A stretch of DNA of 64,000 nt from Chitinophagaceae bacterium (GTDB lineage Bacteria > Bacteroidota > Bacteroidia > Chitinophagales > Chitinophagaceae), in NCBI GenBank assembly GCA_025923075.1, contig JAICGN010000008.1:1-64000 (forward strand), in the 5' to 3' direction. Made by a program: the position numbers and the translations under genes. This document shows, piece after piece, positions 61,923 to 64,000 of this stretch. How positions within the stretch are numbered: the first letter of the stretch is position 1; each line of letters starts with the position of its first letter. A model generated the notes under the pieces. The model was given only the letters and a program-made list of their open reading frames with translations, was not told the origin of the DNA and did no database searches.

Positions 61923-64000
61923 TCACACCTTAAGGAGATACGTTGATAGCATGCTTATCGCATAAAAAACAGCTGCGAAAAAAATCACGGTAGAAAACCC
62001 CGTTTCCACTGCGAGTAATGCAGCAAGTGCCGCGCTGATGACCGACACACCACTATTGATGCCCCATGCCCACGGAATATTTTTTTCCCCACTGCCGGCC
62101 AGTGCCCGCAGACCAAGTGGAAAGGGCATTCCCATAAGGATAGCAGGAAACGCAACAATTGGCAATGAAATAAGTATTTTTAAAAAATCAGGATAACCCG
62201 CAACCATATTTAACAACGGTGAAAGAAAAAATGTGTAGAGCAGCAGGATCAAAAATATCAGGAACAATATCCTTCGCATTACAGCTGGGGCGGGTAAAAG
62301 ACTTGGTGAGTAATAACTACCTCCACCCGACGATAATAGCATTGCACAAATAACAAATGCTGCAGCATAAACAGGATTGCCAAAAAACAAAATGAATTTT
62401 TGGATCAAAACAATTTCCAGCAACATATATCCCGCCCCGAGACCGCTAAAATAAAGAACTGTCCATCCCTTATTCGTTCCCCGCCACCCGGGCTTCACCA
62501 GTGGTAAGAGGATCAGCAAAACCGCCAGCAACGAGATCATTAAAAAATTTATAAGTGCTATCAGCCAGCCCAGTTCGAGGAATGAGACATTCTGCGAACC
62601 AAAAATGGCGCTGAGCTGCGGCAAGCTCTTCCACCGGAGAAACTGTGAAAAATAAGGCTTGTCGTCAGTCGCAGGACGGATATGAAATCCATAATCATTG
62701 TAAAACTTTTCCCTGTGGCCAGCTATCAACTCATCAGCATACACAAAAAAAGCAGAATCACTTATTTCATTATACGCTGTACGTTCTTCAGTTTTTAGAC
62801 CCGGAAGCCATAAAGGATCAAAAAAATAATCGTTGCAGAATTTCCGAAGCATTGCTGTATCCGATGCAGCAAGTGCAGTTTTTTTTAAGATGAAAGTTAT
62901 GGTACCCCAGCTGCGTATAGCAGCCAGATGCGACTGATGATCATTAATCCCGGCATCTTGTAACGTTTCAGCTAATGAAGCGGTAATCTTTAGTGAGTAC
63001 CTGAATGGATAATCCATCCATGCAGTGATGCTTATGACCCCATCTTCTTCCAGCAAATTCCACATTTCAAAAAATGCTTCTTTGGTAAGAGTGTATTCCT
63101 CACGCATGGCGTACAATCCGCTACCTCCTCCAAATGCGCCGAGAATGGGAAGCTGGATAAGATCATATTTGTCTTTGGTGGATGATAAAAAGCTGCGGGG
63201 TTCAGTAACATGCCTCTTTATTTCTGGGTAATAAAACAATGAATCGTTATGGGCAACGAGTTCATCTGTTAAAAGTTGATGGACACCACGATGGGGTTCC
63301 ACTGCATCGATCCGCAAAGCTCCATGACTAAGTGCATGTGAGACATATAAACCCGAACCGGCACCCAGCACAAGTACCTTGTTTCTTTCTTTTAGAAGAT
63401 AAGGCGCCGCCATGGTTGTATAATCCAGCAGGTGAAAACTATCTTTTACATTCCATGAGTCCACTGGCCCAAACCAATCTCCATTATTAAATATGGCGTC
63501 TTTCACAGCCACGTCATGGTTAAAAGCCAGACTCAAACCGGGTGCATATCTTAAGGCATCAGCTGATACCACTTCGACCAATCCATAAGGCCCCGGTTTT
63601 TGAATGCTGATCCGGGATGACGGCAGATTCATTGTCCGGCTCAGGCTTTTATATTCCGATAACTTTATAATAGCCGGTTCCTTTAGCCTGTAAAAAATAA
63701 AGACAGTTACTATGAATGTAAGCGCAACCATATACCCTTGTTTTTTCCATTGCAGCATTATCAACCCGGCAATCAAAGCAAGCAGCGCCACAACGATAGG
63801 AAGTGAAACAGGTAAGAAATACCATGAAAGTACTGCAGCCAACACCGCTCCGATTCCGGAGCCGACAAGATTTGAAAAATAATACCTGCCAATCTCCTGC
63901 ACATATTTTATAAATACAATTCCCAGAGCCAGTGCACCCAGCATAAAAGGAATAAAGTAAAATAAAGAATTGATAAGGAGTTTTAACCACTGCATGCGGT
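61923..64000 (-). CDS. Spermidine-synthase-like membrane protein (5' end missing)
   Basis: The frame is open to the right edge, and the first ATG in the window (63995) lies inside what looks like the second of several N-terminal helices, so the true start is outside. The visible 692 residues begin with membrane helices (YFIPFMLGALALGIVFIKYV, NLVGSGIGAVLAAVLSWYF). A methyltransferase-fold spermidine-synthase domain follows (VLVLGAGSGLYVSHAL, RIDAVEPHRGVHQLL, DLIQLPILGAFGGGSGLY, EDGVISITAW). The C-terminal half has about seven more helices. Such fused proteins are not proven polyamine enzymes. Confidence 0.82.
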   Translation of the reverse strand, partial: RMQWLKLLINSLFYFIPFMLGALALGIVFIKYVQEIGRYYFSNLVGSGIGAVLAAVLSWYFLPVSLPIVVALLALIAGLIMLQWKKQGYMVALTFIVTVFIFYRLKEPAIIKLSEYKSLSRTMNLPSSRISIQKPGPYGLVEVVSADALRYAPGLSLAFNHDVAVKDAIFNNGDWFGPVDSWNVKDSFHLLDYTTMAAPYLLKERNKVLVLGAGSGLYVSHALSHGALRIDAVEPHRGVHQLLTDELVAHNDSLFYYPEIKRHVTEPRSFLSSTKDKYDLIQLPILGAFGGGSGLYAMREEYTLTKEAFFEMWNLLEEDGVISITAWMDYPFRYSLKITASLAETLQDAGINDHQSHLAAIRSWGTITFILKKTALAASDTAMLRKFCNDYFFDPLWLPGLKTEERTAYNEISDSAFFVYADELIAGHREKFYNDYGFHIRPATDDKPYFSQFLRWKSLPQLSAIFGSQNVSFLELGWLIALINFLMISLLAVLLILLPLVKPGWRGTNKGWTVLYFSGLGAGYMLLEIVLIQKFILFFGNPVYAAAFVICAMLLSSGGGSYYSPSLLPAPAVMRRILFLIFLILLLYTFFLSPLLNMVAGYPDFLKILISLPIVAFPAILMGMPFPLGLRALAGSGEKNIPWAWGINSGVSVISAALAALLAVETGFSTVIFFAAVFYAISMLSTYLLKV

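Noticed and set aside
1-64000. tRNA and rRNA genes
   Set aside because: I looked through the intergenic stretches and saw no cloverleaf or conserved rRNA sequence; a dedicated search such as tRNAscan-SE would settle it.

Overview
The window looks like chromosomal DNA of a Bacteroidota bacterium, most likely of the Chitinophagaceae. The signs are a type IX secretion (T9SS) C-terminal domain, several promoters of the Bacteroidota form TTG-(20-21 nt)-TAnnTTTG, a short primary sigma factor of about 290 residues, a PHP-type LytS/LytT pair with a LiaF-like membrane protein, DUF4288, GxxExxY and propeller/Y_Y_Y sensor kinases, and A/T-rich leaders without clear Shine-Dalgarno sequences. I saw no rRNA, tRNA, CRISPR array, prophage or classical insertion sequence.

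Layout. 0-8.9 kb (minus strand): a sensor protein cut by the window edge, with a beta-propeller and at least four tandem GAF domains, then a LiaF-like / DUF4288 / LytS kinase / LytTR regulator operon and two small paralogous unknowns. 9-15.3 kb: adenine deaminase, an MgtC/DUF4010 membrane protein and a secreted Asp-box propeller protein. 15.3-20.6 kb: a clostripain-family (C11) peptidase divergent from a propeller sensor kinase and its NarL-type regulator. 20.9-26 kb: a secreted DUF4331 protein with a T9SS domain, a TPR protein and a Tat-exported GH109-type oxidoreductase. 26.1-29.8 kb: five short transcription cassettes with nearly identical promoters, upstream palindromes and (in three) related terminators, encoding a hemerythrin-like protein, two paralogous lipoproteins and a KAKILA-repeat protein; one cassette has no gene. 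30-36.4 kb: a second C11 peptidase divergent from a second propeller kinase, followed by a convergent NarL regulator and a degenerate kinase.

36.7-48 kb is mostly housekeeping: trmD, hsp20, an S4 RNA-binding protein, an M20 dipeptidase, an outer-membrane protein, a TonB-receptor remnant, dinB, rimM, rpsP, ffh and rpoD. It is studded with short palindromic repeats, and a GxxExxY gene sits between perfect inverted repeats. 48.2-57.3 kb: a START-like protein, an LptF/G permease, a CDF transporter, OsmC, an Rrf2 regulator, a 1-Cys peroxiredoxin and a sulfate-assimilation set (cysH of the APS-reductase type, cysD, cysN, cobA). 57.3-64 kb: a PAP2 phosphatase, a 49-residue basic protein, an FMN reductase, a PepSY-like lipoprotein, a zinc metallopeptidase, topoisomerase IB, a tiny membrane protein and a spermidine-synthase-like membrane protein cut by the window edge.

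The strongest candidates for something undescribed are (1) the twice-repeated C11 peptidase / propeller kinase divergent pair and (2) the cassette array at 26.1-29.8 kb. They may be linked: the CCGTGTTTT core found at the cassettes also lies upstream of the kinase/regulator operon at 34.9-36.3 kb. That link is an inference from sequence only.
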